The notes: generated from the letters alone by a model not told the origin. 64,000 bases of DNA from Flammeovirgaceae bacterium UBA1842 (GCA_002338655.1 DDIU01000017.1:62001-126000), one strand, 5' to 3'; numbered from the stretch's first letter, positions 42,465-52,516 are shown. Numbers and translations: made by a program.

Positions 42465-43262
42465 ATGAGAGTACTAATATTTTTTATTTCAGCAGTTACT
42501 TTAGTCACCACACATTCACACGCGCAAATCTTAAAAGTGGACAAAGGAAGCATCGATGCGGATTCCTCTGGCTATTTTATCGGTAGTATCGATGCTAATT
42601 TCAATATTAACAACAGAAGTACCACAGCTGAAAAAGAAGTTGTATTTAAAGGTCTGGATGTGAGTGCAGACATGGTCTACATCAGCGAAAAACATGCTTA
42701 TATTTTAATTAATAACATCAACTATTTTACTTCTACAGGTGGGCCTCTTATAAGTACGGGTTATGTACATTTTAGAACCAATTTTTTCAGGAAGAAAATT
42801 ATGTCTTACGAATTATTTACACAGATTCAATATGACAATGGTCGAAATATGCCTTATCGGTTTCTTGCTGGTGGTGGATTGAAATTCAATTTGATGTCTT
42901 CAAAAAAATCAGACCTGTTCGTTGGAATTGGGGTAATGCGTGAAGATGAGCATTGGAAACTAGTAAACATGGATAACTTGATTATAGAAAAAACCATTTG
43001 GAAAACCTCTGATTATATTAGTGCCAATATCGAAATAAATGAATTTGTCGATTTCAATCTCATCACCTACTATCAGGGCGGATATGACAATGACAGTGAT
43101 GTTTTTAGGAGCAGGATCAGTGGTGATGCTGTCCTTACAGTTAAAATCAGCGATCGGGTTTCATTTCTTACCAGCTTTACGGCCCAATATGATGACAAGC
43201 CGATCATCAACATCAATCCATGGGTATATTCGCTGACCAATGGATTAAAATGGAATTTTTAA
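42465..43262 (+). CDS. DUF481-like outer membrane beta-barrel protein
   Basis: 265 residues from ATG at 42465, signal peptide MRVLIFFISAVTLVTTHSHAQ. The rest is alternating beta strands (GYVHFRTNFFRKKIMSYELFTQIQYDNGRNMPYRFLAGGGLKFNL..., ending TNGLKWNF with a C-terminal Phe). This is the DUF481 (YdiY-like) pattern and suggests a small outer-membrane barrel of unknown function. It precedes dnaX by 66 bases with no functional link expected. Confidence 0.75.
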   Translation: MRVLIFFISAVTLVTTHSHAQILKVDKGSIDADSSGYFIGSIDANFNINNRSTTAEKEVVFKGLDVSADMVYISEKHAYILINNINYFTSTGGPLISTGYVHFRTNFFRKKIMSYELFTQIQYDNGRNMPYRFLAGGGLKFNLMSSKKSDLFVGIGVMREDEHWKLVNMDNLIIEKTIWKTSDYISANIEINEFVDFNLITYYQGGYDNDSDVFRSRISGDAVLTVKISDRVSFLTSFTAQYDDKPIININPWVYSLTNGLKWNF

Positions 43263-43328
43263 TCAATCCGTTATTTATAAGCTATAATATTTTTCCTCCT
43301 TTAGCTGGCAATTCTTAACTTCGAGCGG

Positions 43329-45052
43329 ATGGAAAAATTTGTTGTATCGGCAAGGAAGTATAGACCCAAAGGCTTTGATGAAGTTGTGGGTCAGGCACAC
43401 ATCACCACAACACTGAAAAATGCGATTGATAACAATCAACTTGCACAGGCTTTATTGTTTTGTGGGCCACGTGGAGTAGGTAAAACTACTTGTGCACGTA
43501 TTCTGGCCAAAATGATCAATGACTTTGATGAAACCAATGATGCTGGAGCACTCAACATTTTTGAACTTGATGCCGCTTCCAACAATTCCGTTGATGATAT
43601 CAGAAATCTTATTGACCAGGTACGGTATCCCCCTCAGTATGGCAAGTACAAAGTATATATCATAGATGAGGTTCACATGCTCTCTACACAGGCTTTCAAT
43701 GCATTTTTGAAAACCTTAGAGGAGCCGCCTTCTTATGCCATATTTATTTTGGCCACTACCGAGAAGCATAAAATCATTCCTACCATTCTGTCACGTTGTC
43801 AAATATTTGACTTCAACAGAATTCAGGTTACGGATATAGCAGACCACCTGAAGCAGATCGCTGACAGGGAAAATATTAAATATGAAGAAGAAGCCTTACA
43901 CCTTATCGCGCAAAAAGCGGATGGCGCACTAAGGGATGCCCTTTCTATTTTTGATTTAATAGTCACTTTTTCTTCAGACCGAAACATTACCTATCAGTCT
44001 ACCATAAGTAATCTTCATATTCTTGATTATGAATATTATTTCAAGGTAGTCAATGCGTTGTTAGAAGAAGATATTTCCAACACGCTCCTTACCTTTGATG
44101 AGATCCTCAAGCAAGGATTTGACGGTCATAATTTTATTGTAGGATTGAATGAGCACCTGCGTAATTTGTTGGTTTCAAAAGACAACAATACAGTACAATT
44201 AATGGAAGTGCCCGAAACGGCCAAAGCGAAGTATGTAGAGCAGGCCAATAAGGCATCTTTATCCTTTCTACTCACCGCTATGAATATTGCCAACCGTTGT
44301 GACCTGGACTACAAAAGTGCAAAAAATCAGCGGTTGCATGTAGAACTCACTTTGATGAAACTGGCACACGTAAATGCCGCGGTGAATCTGGCTACTCTCG
44401 AAGATGGTGAAATAAAAAAAAAAGTATAGCCCAACCTGAAAATGGCACCCAAAAACCTGATAATGCTAGCCCCGCTACTCCTGTAGAAAAACACGAGATT
44501 GAAAATAAGGAGCAGGTTAAAATACCAACACCTACAACTGAAGTAAATGTCACCCCAAGGCCTCTTAAAAAAAGCACTCGCTTAAAAAGTACCGGCAAGC
44601 TCCCGAAACTGGATACCATCTTGAGTGATGCGGCAGCTGAACAAAAAGAAAAGGAACTACAAAAGGAGCCTGAAGAACATTATGGTGAAGACAGTTATAC
44701 TGAGGAACAGCTAAGGGCGGCATGGGAAGCATTTGCCAATAAGGCTAAAGCGTCAGGCCGTAGTTCGGAATATGCAATACTTAAACAGGATATTAGATTA
44801 GCTGAAAATGACACCATCATTATCACATTTACCAATTCAGTGAAAATGATCCTTGATGGTCTGAAGTCTGACATCATTACCCATCTAAAATCAACATTAA
44901 ATAATAGGAATCTGAAACTGGAAACTGAGTTGATTGAAGAAGATGATTCAAAAATTCCTTATACCAACCGGGAGAAATTTGATTATTTAGCTGAAAAAAA
45001 GCCCATTCTCAATGAGCTGAAAAATAGGCTTGGGTTAGATACTGATTTTTAA
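43329..45052 (+). CDS. dnaX: DNA polymerase III subunits gamma and tau, joined by frameshifting at an A10 run
   Basis: Frame 0 from 43329 gives 366 residues (the gamma-like form), stopping at 44427-44429 right after A10 (44414-44423). The -1 frame continues without stop from AGT at 44423 to 45052, giving a tau-like form of about 574 residues. AAA+ motifs: Walker A GPRGVGKTT (46-54), Walker B IIDEVHML (111-118) and LSRCQIF. The four zinc-binding Cys usually found between them are absent. The C-terminal part (EEQLRAAWEAFANKA...KNRLGLDTDF) should bind polymerase alpha and helicase. Slippage is inferred from the tract. Confidence 0.85.
44414..44423 (+). promoter_or_regulatory. Slippery A10 tract in dnaX
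   Basis: Ten consecutive A residues followed by GTATAG. Frame 0 reads AAA AAA AAA GTA TAG. A -1 ribosomal shift, or transcripts with one added (or two missing) A, enters the frame of the tau C-terminus. Comparable tracts do this in Thermus and E. coli dnaX. Confidence 0.75.
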
Positions 45053-45087
45053 GATTGTGATGCAATGACTACTAAAAATAAGGTAAC

Positions 45088-45169
45088 AGTCATCCGATGA
45101 GTGTAAGAGCTATATGCCCTCTATTATCTTAAACCAATTGTCATAATTGAAGAAACTCATCGGATGACT
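45088..45169. terminator. 15-bp perfect inverted repeat between convergent dnaX and the DUF3078 gene
   Basis: AGTCATCCGATGAGT (45088-45102) and ACTCATCGGATGACT (45155-45169) are exact complements separated by 52 bases. The long loop and lack of U-tracts are not typical for a terminator, so a repeat remnant is also possible. Confidence 0.5.
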
Positions 45170-45171
45170 CA

Positions 45172-46098
45172 TTACTCCTTCAGCTTCTCTCCGAAGTTGA
45201 ATGTAACCCCTACATTCAATACGTTTCTTAGTTGCAATCTAGGCCCGATGTTGCCATCACTATCTTCGATATTGACATCATGATCATAAATAGCTTGGGC
45301 GGTAAAATTGGTGGTAATAAATTTATTAACCTTCAAATTGAGCGTCAACTCGTAATTAACATCAATATGCGTGGGCTCTTCATAGGCATCAAATAGCAGT
45401 AGCCTAGTTTTCAGGTTCACATTGGTCATGATCTCCTTTTGATATTGAGCTGATACACTCCAACCCGCTTCAGATCTTATATTATCACCGGGATCAACTC
45501 CATAAGCACCTACAGCCGCCAACTCATCATCCATCACAAATGTGATTTTCTCCATTATTGGAGCGATTGTAGCGGAAAAAGCGTCATTTGGCTTATAGGT
45601 CAAACCGATAAAGGGAGACAAATAGCCGGGAGCCATAAAAGCTGAAATCAATGAGTCTGACCCATCGGCTGCCCCTGCATAAGAAAAGCCATCGGCAAAT
45701 TGGGTCCTGAAATCAAGTCCTGCCGACAATTGCCATTTTTTAGACAAAAATCTACCATATTGACTTGTTACAATAAGAACATCATTATTTTTTCTGGCAC
45801 CTGCGTCACCTTGTTTTACCAATCCATAACCCGCCTGTAAAGAATTATCCCAGGTATGTGACCTTCTTTTTTTATTGGCATATAAATTTACTTCCATGCC
45901 ATAAGACAGGGAGTTTTCACCTCCCCCAGCCCAGTTATCTACCCCAACCTGCTGAAAGAAAATTCCAACATTGCCCCCAGTAGTCCAAGCCGAGTCTTTG
46001 GAAATGGGTGCAGGCACTGTTTGGGCCTTGGCATTTGAAAATAAAATAGCACAAATAAACAAAAGGCTAACTTTTACTATAAATTGATATGATTTCAT
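45172..46098 (-). CDS. DUF3078 family outer-envelope protein
   Basis: 308 residues, signal peptide MKSYQFIVKVSLLFICAILFSNAKAQ. The mature part begins WTTGGNVGIFFQQVGVDNWAGGGENSLSYG and alternates short beta strands to an end VLNVGVTFNFGEKLKE. This is the Bacteroidota-specific DUF3078 pattern, probably an outer-membrane barrel. Function unknown. It lies downstream of the response regulator gene, 46 bases away, perhaps cotranscribed. Confidence 0.85.
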   Translation of the reverse strand: MKSYQFIVKVSLLFICAILFSNAKAQTVPAPISKDSAWTTGGNVGIFFQQVGVDNWAGGGENSLSYGMEVNLYANKKRRSHTWDNSLQAGYGLVKQGDAGARKNNDVLIVTSQYGRFLSKKWQLSAGLDFRTQFADGFSYAGAADGSDSLISAFMAPGYLSPFIGLTYKPNDAFSATIAPIMEKITFVMDDELAAVGAYGVDPGDNIRSEAGWSVSAQYQKEIMTNVNLKTRLLLFDAYEEPTHIDVNYELTLNLKVNKFITTNFTAQAIYDHDVNIEDSDGNIGPRLQLRNVLNVGVTFNFGEKLKE

Positions 46099-46144
46099 AG
46101 TAGTAAATTAAAACCCCAATTGAGGGTGGGAATGTAAAATAGGA

Positions 46145-46555
46145 TTATAAATTATTCACCTTAACTTCTTCTAGGGAAGTTTCGGTAAGAGGCTTGGTCA
46201 CAAACTTGATTACGTGATTGTTGTTTACAATTTTATCAATATCGCGCTTATTGTCAGAGCTGGAAAGGATAATCACCTTACACTTGTCTTTGATAAGGTC
46301 ATTGAATTTTTCAAACTCATAGAGGAAAACGAAACCATCTACAATTGGCATATTAATATCCAAAAATATTAGGCTCGGTAATTCATCTGCATTGTCTTGA
46401 TTTTCCCTTAAGTAATCCAGAGCACTTTTACCTGAATTCTTTACTTCTACCCTTTTAGCAAATTTTGTTATCTCAATAATCCGTTTACTGATAAAATTAT
46501 CAGTATCGTTATCATCAACAAGCATTACCAAATCTGTTCCTTTAGAATTCGTCAA
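46145..46555 (-). CDS. Single-domain response regulator
   Basis: 136 residues, a stand-alone receiver domain. Acidic pair DD (residues 14-15), phospho-acceptor Asp 66 (FLDINMP), Ser 98 and the conserved Lys 121 (VTKPLT) are all present. There is no output domain, so it acts through partner proteins such as a histidine kinase or phosphorelay. No kinase is nearby. Confidence 0.92.
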   Translation of the reverse strand: MTNSKGTDLVMLVDDNDTDNFISKRIIEITKFAKRVEVKNSGKSALDYLRENQDNADELPSLIFLDINMPIVDGFVFLYEFEKFNDLIKDKCKVIILSSSDNKRDIDKIVNNNHVIKFVTKPLTETSLEEVKVNNL

Positions 46556-46707
46556 CTTTATAATGGTTTAAGTTTGAGTTATGCGAGTAGCTGTACTTGC
46601 ACTATACAATTAAAAACTTTTTTTTTAATGATCAAAAGAAGATCACGTAACTTTTCCATCAAAAACGGAAATATAAGAGTTATCTATCAAATATTTTCCT
46701 CATTTTA

Positions 46708-48600
46708 TCAGTTTTCCTCCTTTGACTTCACTATTTTCAATTTTTCGCCATAGCTAATACTGAAATCTTCTTTATCATTCCAACCCATAATGTCCTGCAC
46801 ACTCACTCCATATAGTCTTGCTATCTGGTATAAGGTTTCACCTTCCTTCACTATATGGTAAGTGGTTGTATCATCAACAGATCTATTCTCATCAAGTATT
46901 AATGGTTTGCTATGGGTTATAATTATCAATTTCTGCCCTACACTCAATTTATCTTCAATTTTAAGGTTGTTCCATTCCAAAATGTCCAATACCGAAACAT
47001 TATAAATTTTTGAAATGGCATAATAAGTTTCCCCCAATTTCACTACATGGGTGAGTGAAACACTATCCGTATTAACGGTATCTATCAGTGGTACGCCCTC
47101 ACTTTCCGATATTTGCTCCGGTAGTTGTTCGTTGATTTCTTCAGCCACCGCACTTGAATCCATCGATATTTCGGTGCTTAATGAATCTGATTCTACAACC
47201 ACTTTTAATGTATCTACCACCGCCATTGCGGTATCGGTAACTTCAACTTGTGGTATCACTGTTGGCGTAACCTCAATAGGCTCCGCAATTATGGGTTTAA
47301 CAGGAGTTGGCACCTCTTTATATTCTATTTCCACGTTAGAAGGTCGGATATATCTTAACCACAATACCCTCCCTGGCTTCAATTCGATGTCTTCCTTAAT
47401 TCTATTTTTAACTTTTAATTTTTTGAGTTTAATCCCGAATTTCTGAGAAATAGACCATAGGCTTTCCCCAGGTTCAACCACATGATAATGGGTTCTGGCC
47501 TTGTTTCTTTTCCTTTTTAAATAATATACCTGTCCTGGGATCAGCTGGCCGTCAATTCCTAAATCATTGTATTTCAATATCTTGCTAAGGGAAATATCGG
47601 CCTTTACGGCAAGTTCTGGAATACGTACCCCTCTACCGGCAACAATACCCGGTAAACCATTAATATTGACAATTTTACCTGCGCGAGCATCAATTTCATC
47701 TTCTATTTTTGGAAAAGTACCCGGTTCATCAAATGTATATTCTACTTTATTTTGTGGTTTCACAGCCGCTATTTCTTCCTCAACAGCTACTGGGGTACCT
47801 AATCCAGGTTTAGGAATAATCACTGCATAGGGCTTATCAGTTGGCACTTTTCCCCTTTTCAACCACTTGTTAAATCTTGTTAATTCCTCCTCAGAAACAT
47901 TGGTTTCATTGGCAATTTGTTTTAAGGTCTTATCGGCCCCATCATAATATTCAGAAACTTCTAGCATTCCCTTTTGATTGACTGATCCCTCAAAAGCAAT
48001 TTTATGGGCCAGGTATTTTTTTACATACCAATAGGTCTTTTTATTGATGGTCATGGATTTCGCCCCTTCATCCCCGCTTTTTAGCACTTTCATAGCGCCA
48101 CCTGCCCCCATTTGATAAGCCTGAAGTGCATGCAGCCAATTGTCGAAGTGCTGATTGTTATTTTGTAAATAGCGAGCAGCCCCTCGGGTAGAGGACACTA
48201 TGTTCATTCGTTCATCTACATGTTTGTCAACACGCATGCCCACCTCCATGGCACTGAAATCTTTAAATTGCCAAAATCCTACTGCATTGGAAGAAGAAAC
48301 TGCATCTGATATGAGCGCACTTTCCTGAAGGCATAAGTATTTGAAATCATCAGGCAAACCTTCTTCCCTAAATATTCTTTCAATAATTGGAAAATAGGTG
48401 CGGGCTCTTTCGGCCTTTATTTCGTAATACTTGGGACTAGCCGTGAGTGCATCTACATCTTCCTGAATTTCCTCACGGGCATCATCCATGATCCGTAGCT
48501 TGATACCTGCAAATTCCATTCGGGAAGGAACTTTAATAGATTGAGCCGAAGCTATTGTATAAACTGTCAATAGACAGAAAAGTGCAGTAGCTCTAATCAT
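46708..48600 (-). CDS. Membrane-bound lytic murein transglycosylase with LysM repeats (MltD-like)
   Basis: 630 residues, signal peptide MIRATALFCLLTVYTIASAQ. The SLT domain (residues 70-200) carries the catalytic Glu in LCLQESALIS (E93) and the AVGFWQFKD...YLQNNNQHFDNWLHALQAYQMGAGG pattern. Three clear LysM modules lie near residues 375-420, 515-560 and 580-625 (YHVVEPGESLWSISQKFG; HVVKLGETYYAISKIY; YHIVKEGETLYQIARLYG); another less clear one precedes them. It cleaves peptidoglycan glycan strands. The start overlaps the O-methyltransferase stop by four bases. Confidence 0.9.
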   Translation of the reverse strand: MIRATALFCLLTVYTIASAQSIKVPSRMEFAGIKLRIMDDAREEIQEDVDALTASPKYYEIKAERARTYFPIIERIFREEGLPDDFKYLCLQESALISDAVSSSNAVGFWQFKDFSAMEVGMRVDKHVDERMNIVSSTRGAARYLQNNNQHFDNWLHALQAYQMGAGGAMKVLKSGDEGAKSMTINKKTYWYVKKYLAHKIAFEGSVNQKGMLEVSEYYDGADKTLKQIANETNVSEEELTRFNKWLKRGKVPTDKPYAVIIPKPGLGTPVAVEEEIAAVKPQNKVEYTFDEPGTFPKIEDEIDARAGKIVNINGLPGIVAGRGVRIPELAVKADISLSKILKYNDLGIDGQLIPGQVYYLKRKRNKARTHYHVVEPGESLWSISQKFGIKLKKLKVKNRIKEDIELKPGRVLWLRYIRPSNVEIEYKEVPTPVKPIIAEPIEVTPTVIPQVEVTDTAMAVVDTLKVVVESDSLSTEISMDSSAVAEEINEQLPEQISESEGVPLIDTVNTDSVSLTHVVKLGETYYAISKIYNVSVLDILEWNNLKIEDKLSVGQKLIIITHSKPLILDENRSVDDTTTYHIVKEGETLYQIARLYGVSVQDIMGWNDKEDFSISYGEKLKIVKSKEEN

Positions 48601-49238
48601 AATTTTCTTAAAATCATTAGTCCATCCCTAATGGGCAAGAGCAAGTTTTCCACTCGATTATCATTATGCACTTTGTCATTAAACTCGACCAAAGCCGCTG
48701 TATCTTTATCACCTGATTTTATTTTTTCCAAAACTTTACCACTCCAGAGTACATTATCTGCAATAATAAACCCTCCTTTGTTTAATCTGTCAATGGTAGC
48801 GTCAAAATAATTGCAATAGTTTGCTTTATCCGCATCTATAAATACCAAGTCCCACTGTTGATCCAGAGTTGGAATTATTTCCAGTGCATCTCCAACCAAA
48901 TGTGTGATTTTAGTATCAAACCCCGCCTTTTTGAAATAACTATTGGCCATCTCTGCTAACTCCTCATTGATATCAATAGTATACAATTGACCATTGGCAG
49001 CCAATCCTTCCGCTAAGCAAATGGCGGAATAACCTGTATAAGTGCCTATCTCAAGTATATTTTTTGGACTGATCATTTTAGAGAACATGCTCAATACCCT
49101 GCCTTGCAAATGGCCGGATAACATCCTTGGCTGCAATACTTTTGCATTGGTTTCCCTATTTAGTTCTTTTAACACTGATGACTCGGCTTGAGAATACCCC
49201 TCAGCATAATCAATAATATTTTGGGCAATAAAATCCAT
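48597..49238 (-). CDS. Class I SAM-dependent O-methyltransferase
   Basis: 213 residues. SAM-binding motif LEIGTYTGYSAICLAEGL and DLVFIDADKANYCNYFD, as in catechol/caffeoyl-CoA type O-methyltransferases with a metal-binding Asp. The substrate is unknown. It is the middle gene of a tightly overlapping operon: start overlaps the M16 stop by one base and its end overlaps the transglycosylase start by four. Confidence 0.9.
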   Translation of the reverse strand: MDFIAQNIIDYAEGYSQAESSVLKELNRETNAKVLQPRMLSGHLQGRVLSMFSKMISPKNILEIGTYTGYSAICLAEGLAANGQLYTIDINEELAEMANSYFKKAGFDTKITHLVGDALEIIPTLDQQWDLVFIDADKANYCNYFDATIDRLNKGGFIIADNVLWSGKVLEKIKSGDKDTAALVEFNDKVHNDNRVENLLLPIRDGLMILRKL

Positions 49239-50470
49239 TAATTGGGAACGTACGTTAGTTGACTCAATTGACTTTCTTGGAACATTTCGTTGGACAAATC
49301 TTGAAGCTCTTTGGAAGTCACACTTTTTATTTGTTTGAAAATATCGTCTAAAGCTTCAATTTTATCAAGGTCTAAGATGCTTTTGCCCATCATTAACATG
49401 AAGCTGGCATTATTCTCTTCTGCCATAGCCAGTTGTCCTAATAACTGTTCTTTGGCATTGTGCAATTGCAAAACGCCCAAAGGGGTTTCCCTTAATTTCT
49501 TCAATTCCTTCTTTACGTGACTTATGCTCCTATTCAGTTGCTTAGGCTCAGTGCCAAAGAATATCCCAAACAATCCAGTATCTGTATAGGATTGATAACT
49601 GGCATCTATAGAGTAGACAAAACCATGTTTTTCACGAAGCGCTAGGTTGAGCCGAGAATTCATCCCAGGCCCACCCAATATATTGGCCAACATGAAAAAG
49701 GTCATTCTTTTATCAGAATTTATTGGATAGGCGTCACGTCCAATGGCACAATGGGCTTGGGTTAAATTCCGCTTCACTTCCTTTATTACAGGCACATACT
49801 TTTGGAATACCTTTCTTTCCTTTTGAGCAGAATAGGCAGGTATATCCTTTAAATACTTGTTGGCCAGTTTTAATACCTTTTTGAATGGAATGTTTCCAAC
49901 AGAGCAAAATACAAGTTTTTCAGTATTGATGTGCTCATGAATAAACTTTTTAAAATCATCACGGTGAAAAGACCTTACACTTTCGGCTGTGCCCAGAATA
50001 TTCATTCCCAAAGGATGGTTGCCAAACACCAGGCTATCAAATTCATCCTGAATGGCGTCATCAGGAGCGTCATAATACATTGACATTTCCTCAAGGATTA
50101 CATTCCGTTCCTTTTCTATTTGTTTTTCAGGGAAAATAGAATCGAAGGTAATATCCACCAATAACTCAAAGGCCTTTTCAAAATAAGTATCAAGGGCCGA
50201 AGCATAAAATGCAATCTTTTCTTTAGTGGTATAGGCATTAAGTTCGCCACCTACAGCATCAATCCGGTTTAATATATGGAATGCCTTTCGTTTGGTGGTA
50301 CCTTTGAAAGCCATATGCTCCCAAAAATGGGCTATACCCTGATTTTCCATGTTTTCATCGCGGCTGCCTATATCAAGCATAAATCCGCAGTGAACTACTT
50401 TTGTATTGGAGACTTCTTTATGTATAACACGGATACCATTAGGCAGCGTGTGTATTTCGTAATCAATCAT
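49238..50470 (-). CDS. M16 family zinc metallopeptidase
   Basis: 410 residues. The inverted zinc motif HFWEH (His 48, Glu 51, His 52) with distal acidic helix FPEKQIEKERNVILEEMSMYYD, and the C-terminal M16 domain with GGPGMNSRLNLALREKHGFVYSI. This matches the active-subunit form (processing-peptidase/insulinase clan). It degrades or processes peptides; whether it is cytoplasmic or exported is unclear because no signal peptide is visible. First gene of the operon. Confidence 0.92.
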   Translation of the reverse strand: MIDYEIHTLPNGIRVIHKEVSNTKVVHCGFMLDIGSRDENMENQGIAHFWEHMAFKGTTKRKAFHILNRIDAVGGELNAYTTKEKIAFYASALDTYFEKAFELLVDITFDSIFPEKQIEKERNVILEEMSMYYDAPDDAIQDEFDSLVFGNHPLGMNILGTAESVRSFHRDDFKKFIHEHINTEKLVFCSVGNIPFKKVLKLANKYLKDIPAYSAQKERKVFQKYVPVIKEVKRNLTQAHCAIGRDAYPINSDKRMTFFMLANILGGPGMNSRLNLALREKHGFVYSIDASYQSYTDTGLFGIFFGTEPKQLNRSISHVKKELKKLRETPLGVLQLHNAKEQLLGQLAMAEENNASFMLMMGKSILDLDKIEALDDIFKQIKSVTSKELQDLSNEMFQESQLSQLTYVPN

Positions 50471-50486
50471 ATAATTCTTTTCAATG

Positions 50487-50494
50487 CAAATTTA
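50487..50494 (-). promoter_or_regulatory. -7 element for the M16 operon
   Basis: TAAATTTG on the minus strand matches TAnnTTTG, 17 bases before the start codon, implying a very short leader. The -33 box is weak. Confidence 0.45.
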
Positions 50495-50650
50495 AGTGTT
50501 TTTGTTTACTAAACCCCTCAATCCGCCTACGAACATAAATGACCGCAAGCGATCAGTAAGCGAATCAGTAAGCGTCCATATAATGCATTAAAGGCCATTT
50601 TTAAGTGGCATAAGTATTGTAATGACATTATAGAATAAACTGCTTACACA

Positions 50651-50899
50651 ATGGAGACTGTAGAAACTACATTTACGCTTACCTTTAGCGATGAACAATA
50701 TGAAAAGGCCATGGAATATGTTCAGGACATGAAAAAACATCCCAAGAGGGTATTCTGGTTAGGTAAAGAAGGTAAAACAGATGAAGAATTGATTATTGGC
50801 CATATTGCCCATAAAATACTGTCTGGTTTCTATAACAATTACGATCCTTCCATTGCCCGTAGGCAAATACGTGAAATGAGAAATCAGCGTTCGGCTTAA
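50651..50899 (+). CDS. Small hypothetical protein
   Basis: 82 residues: METVETTFTLTFSDEQYEKAM..., one beta strand then helices, ending in a basic Arg-rich tail (ARRQIREMRNQRSA). No family recognised and no membrane segment. It is convergent with the nucleoside phosphorylase gene, overlapping its end by four bases. The start codon is preceded by AT-rich DNA with no strong promoter. Confidence 0.6.
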   Translation: METVETTFTLTFSDEQYEKAMEYVQDMKKHPKRVFWLGKEGKTDEELIIGHIAHKILSGFYNNYDPSIARRQIREMRNQRSA

Positions 50900-51753
50900 A
50901 CCCTGTCAAGTACTTTTCTAATAAGGCTATCAACAATCTTGTTGGGGTTCTTCGAAAATTTGTTCTTGATACGATTTGCAATGATGGCATTGACACTCAG
51001 CACTTCGTGGCCTAATATTCTACCCATGGAATAATAACCTGCGGTTTCCATTTCGAAATTAGTAAGCCAAAAATCATCTTTATGGTAATAATTTAACGAT
51101 TCAAACAAACGATCATTTTTTAATTCTGCCCGTAATTTTCTTCCCTGTGGGGCATAAAAACCGGGGCAGGTGACTGTATTCCCAACGATCATATCAGTGC
51201 CAATCTGATCCCTCAAAGTCTGGGAGCCCCGCACTACATAGGGCGCAAAGGGCAATTGGGTCTGTTTCTGAAGTTCCTTGCTCGTTTCTAATTCGAATTC
51301 ATCTTGAGGCAGGTTGTAATAACACATCAAAGTATCCATACCAACCGCATAATCAGAAACCAAATGTGACCCTAGTGGGATATCTTCCTGTAACGACCCT
51401 GAAGTACCTATCCTGATTATTTTGAGTTTCTTTTTACGTTGCTTTATTTCCCTTTTCTTTAAGTCAATATTGACTAAAGCGTCTAGTTCAGTCATGAATA
51501 TCTCCACATTGTCGGTTCCCATTCCTGTGCTGATCACTGTGATTCTCTTTCCTTTATAGGTGCCCACATGCGTGATAAATTCACGCCTGTTCATTTCAAA
51601 ATCAATATCATCAAAATACTGACTGACCATGTAAACCCTACTGGGGTCACCCACGGTAAGTACAATGTCAGAGATATGTTTCGGAAGAAGGTTGAGATGA
51701 TAAACGCTACCATCTTTATTCAGAATTAATTCTGATTCAGGAATTTTACCCAT
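50896..51753 (-). CDS. Nucleoside phosphorylase (PNP/UDP family)
   Basis: 285 residues. Family motifs VLTVGDPSRVYMVSQYFDD near residue 30, GTYKGKRITVISTGMGTDNVEIFMTEL, IIRIGTSGSLQEDIPLGSHLVS and FEMETAGYYSMGRILGHEVLSV. It phosphorolyses a nucleoside to base and ribose-1-phosphate; uridine or a purine nucleoside cannot be decided. It lies downstream of the NeuD-like gene by 80 bases. Confidence 0.88.
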   Translation of the reverse strand: MGKIPESELILNKDGSVYHLNLLPKHISDIVLTVGDPSRVYMVSQYFDDIDFEMNRREFITHVGTYKGKRITVISTGMGTDNVEIFMTELDALVNIDLKKREIKQRKKKLKIIRIGTSGSLQEDIPLGSHLVSDYAVGMDTLMCYYNLPQDEFELETSKELQKQTQLPFAPYVVRGSQTLRDQIGTDMIVGNTVTCPGFYAPQGRKLRAELKNDRLFESLNYYHKDDFWLTNFEMETAGYYSMGRILGHEVLSVNAIIANRIKNKFSKNPNKIVDSLIRKVLDRV

Positions 51754-51833
51754 ACTTAATATTAATAGCTGATAAGGTAGGGATAAATAAAGAAAATTGA
51801 AAAATATCCGCGTTTAAAAAATTCAATCGGTTA

Positions 51834-52469
51834 TTAACCCACCTTGGCTGCTGGATTCCCAAATACAGTTTCTCCAGCTTTAACATCGGCAACAACCACT
51901 GAACCGGCTCCAACACGGGCGCCTTTACCGATTTTCACACCAGATACCACTACTGCACCAGCCCCAATAAATACCTCGTCACCAATAATCACTTCGGTAT
52001 TGATAATGCTACCAGCCCCTATTTGCACAAAATCACCCAACTCCGCAGCGTGATCAATAGTGGCATTTGAATTAATAATACAGTGATTTTTAAGCTTGGC
52101 ATTATTACCGATTTTCACGCCCATGTTAATAAAATTACCATGACCAAGGTGCGCTGAAGCCTCCACCCATGAAGTTTTGTGAATGGCGTTAACGGGCATC
52201 ACCTTTCGCTTCTTGTTCAGCATTTCTACCGTATTCTTTCGAAGGGTATTATTATCGTAAGCAACAAAGGCTTCACATTTTTGGCCTATCAGTTTTAGGA
52301 AACCATCATCTTCTGTTTTACCCAATACCAATACATCTCCAATCTCTTTGTTATGAAGCGATTCGTCATCATCTAAAAATCCGTAGATCACAACTTCATT
52401 ACTTTCAAGAATGGCCTTTGCAGCCTGGCCAAGTTGCTTGGCACCAAATATTATTACTGGATTATTCAT
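51834..52469 (-). CDS. NeuD-type sugar O-acyltransferase (left-handed beta-helix)
   Basis: 211 residues. The N-terminal Rossmann-like part (VIIFGAKQLGQAAKAILESNEVVIYGFLDDD) binds the sugar nucleotide, and the C-terminal hexapeptide-repeat domain (IGNNAKLKNHCIINSNATIDHAAELGDFVQIGAGSIINTEVIIGDEVFIGAGAVV) forms the trimer active site. PglD/NeuD-like enzymes acetylate sugars for surface glycans. No other glycan genes are next to it. Confidence 0.85.
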   Translation of the reverse strand: MNNPVIIFGAKQLGQAAKAILESNEVVIYGFLDDDESLHNKEIGDVLVLGKTEDDGFLKLIGQKCEAFVAYDNNTLRKNTVEMLNKKRKVMPVNAIHKTSWVEASAHLGHGNFINMGVKIGNNAKLKNHCIINSNATIDHAAELGDFVQIGAGSIINTEVIIGDEVFIGAGAVVVSGVKIGKGARVGAGSVVVADVKAGETVFGNPAAKVG

Positions 52470-52516
52470 TGCTGTTTTTTAATAAGGATGCAAAGCTAAC
52501 ATGATTATAAAGGCCT

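Noticed and set aside
44392..44619. A minus-strand frame of 75 residues over the dnaX linker
   Set aside because: It is hydrophobic only because it is antisense to a Pro/Thr/Lys-rich linker, and it has no start context or neighbours to support it.
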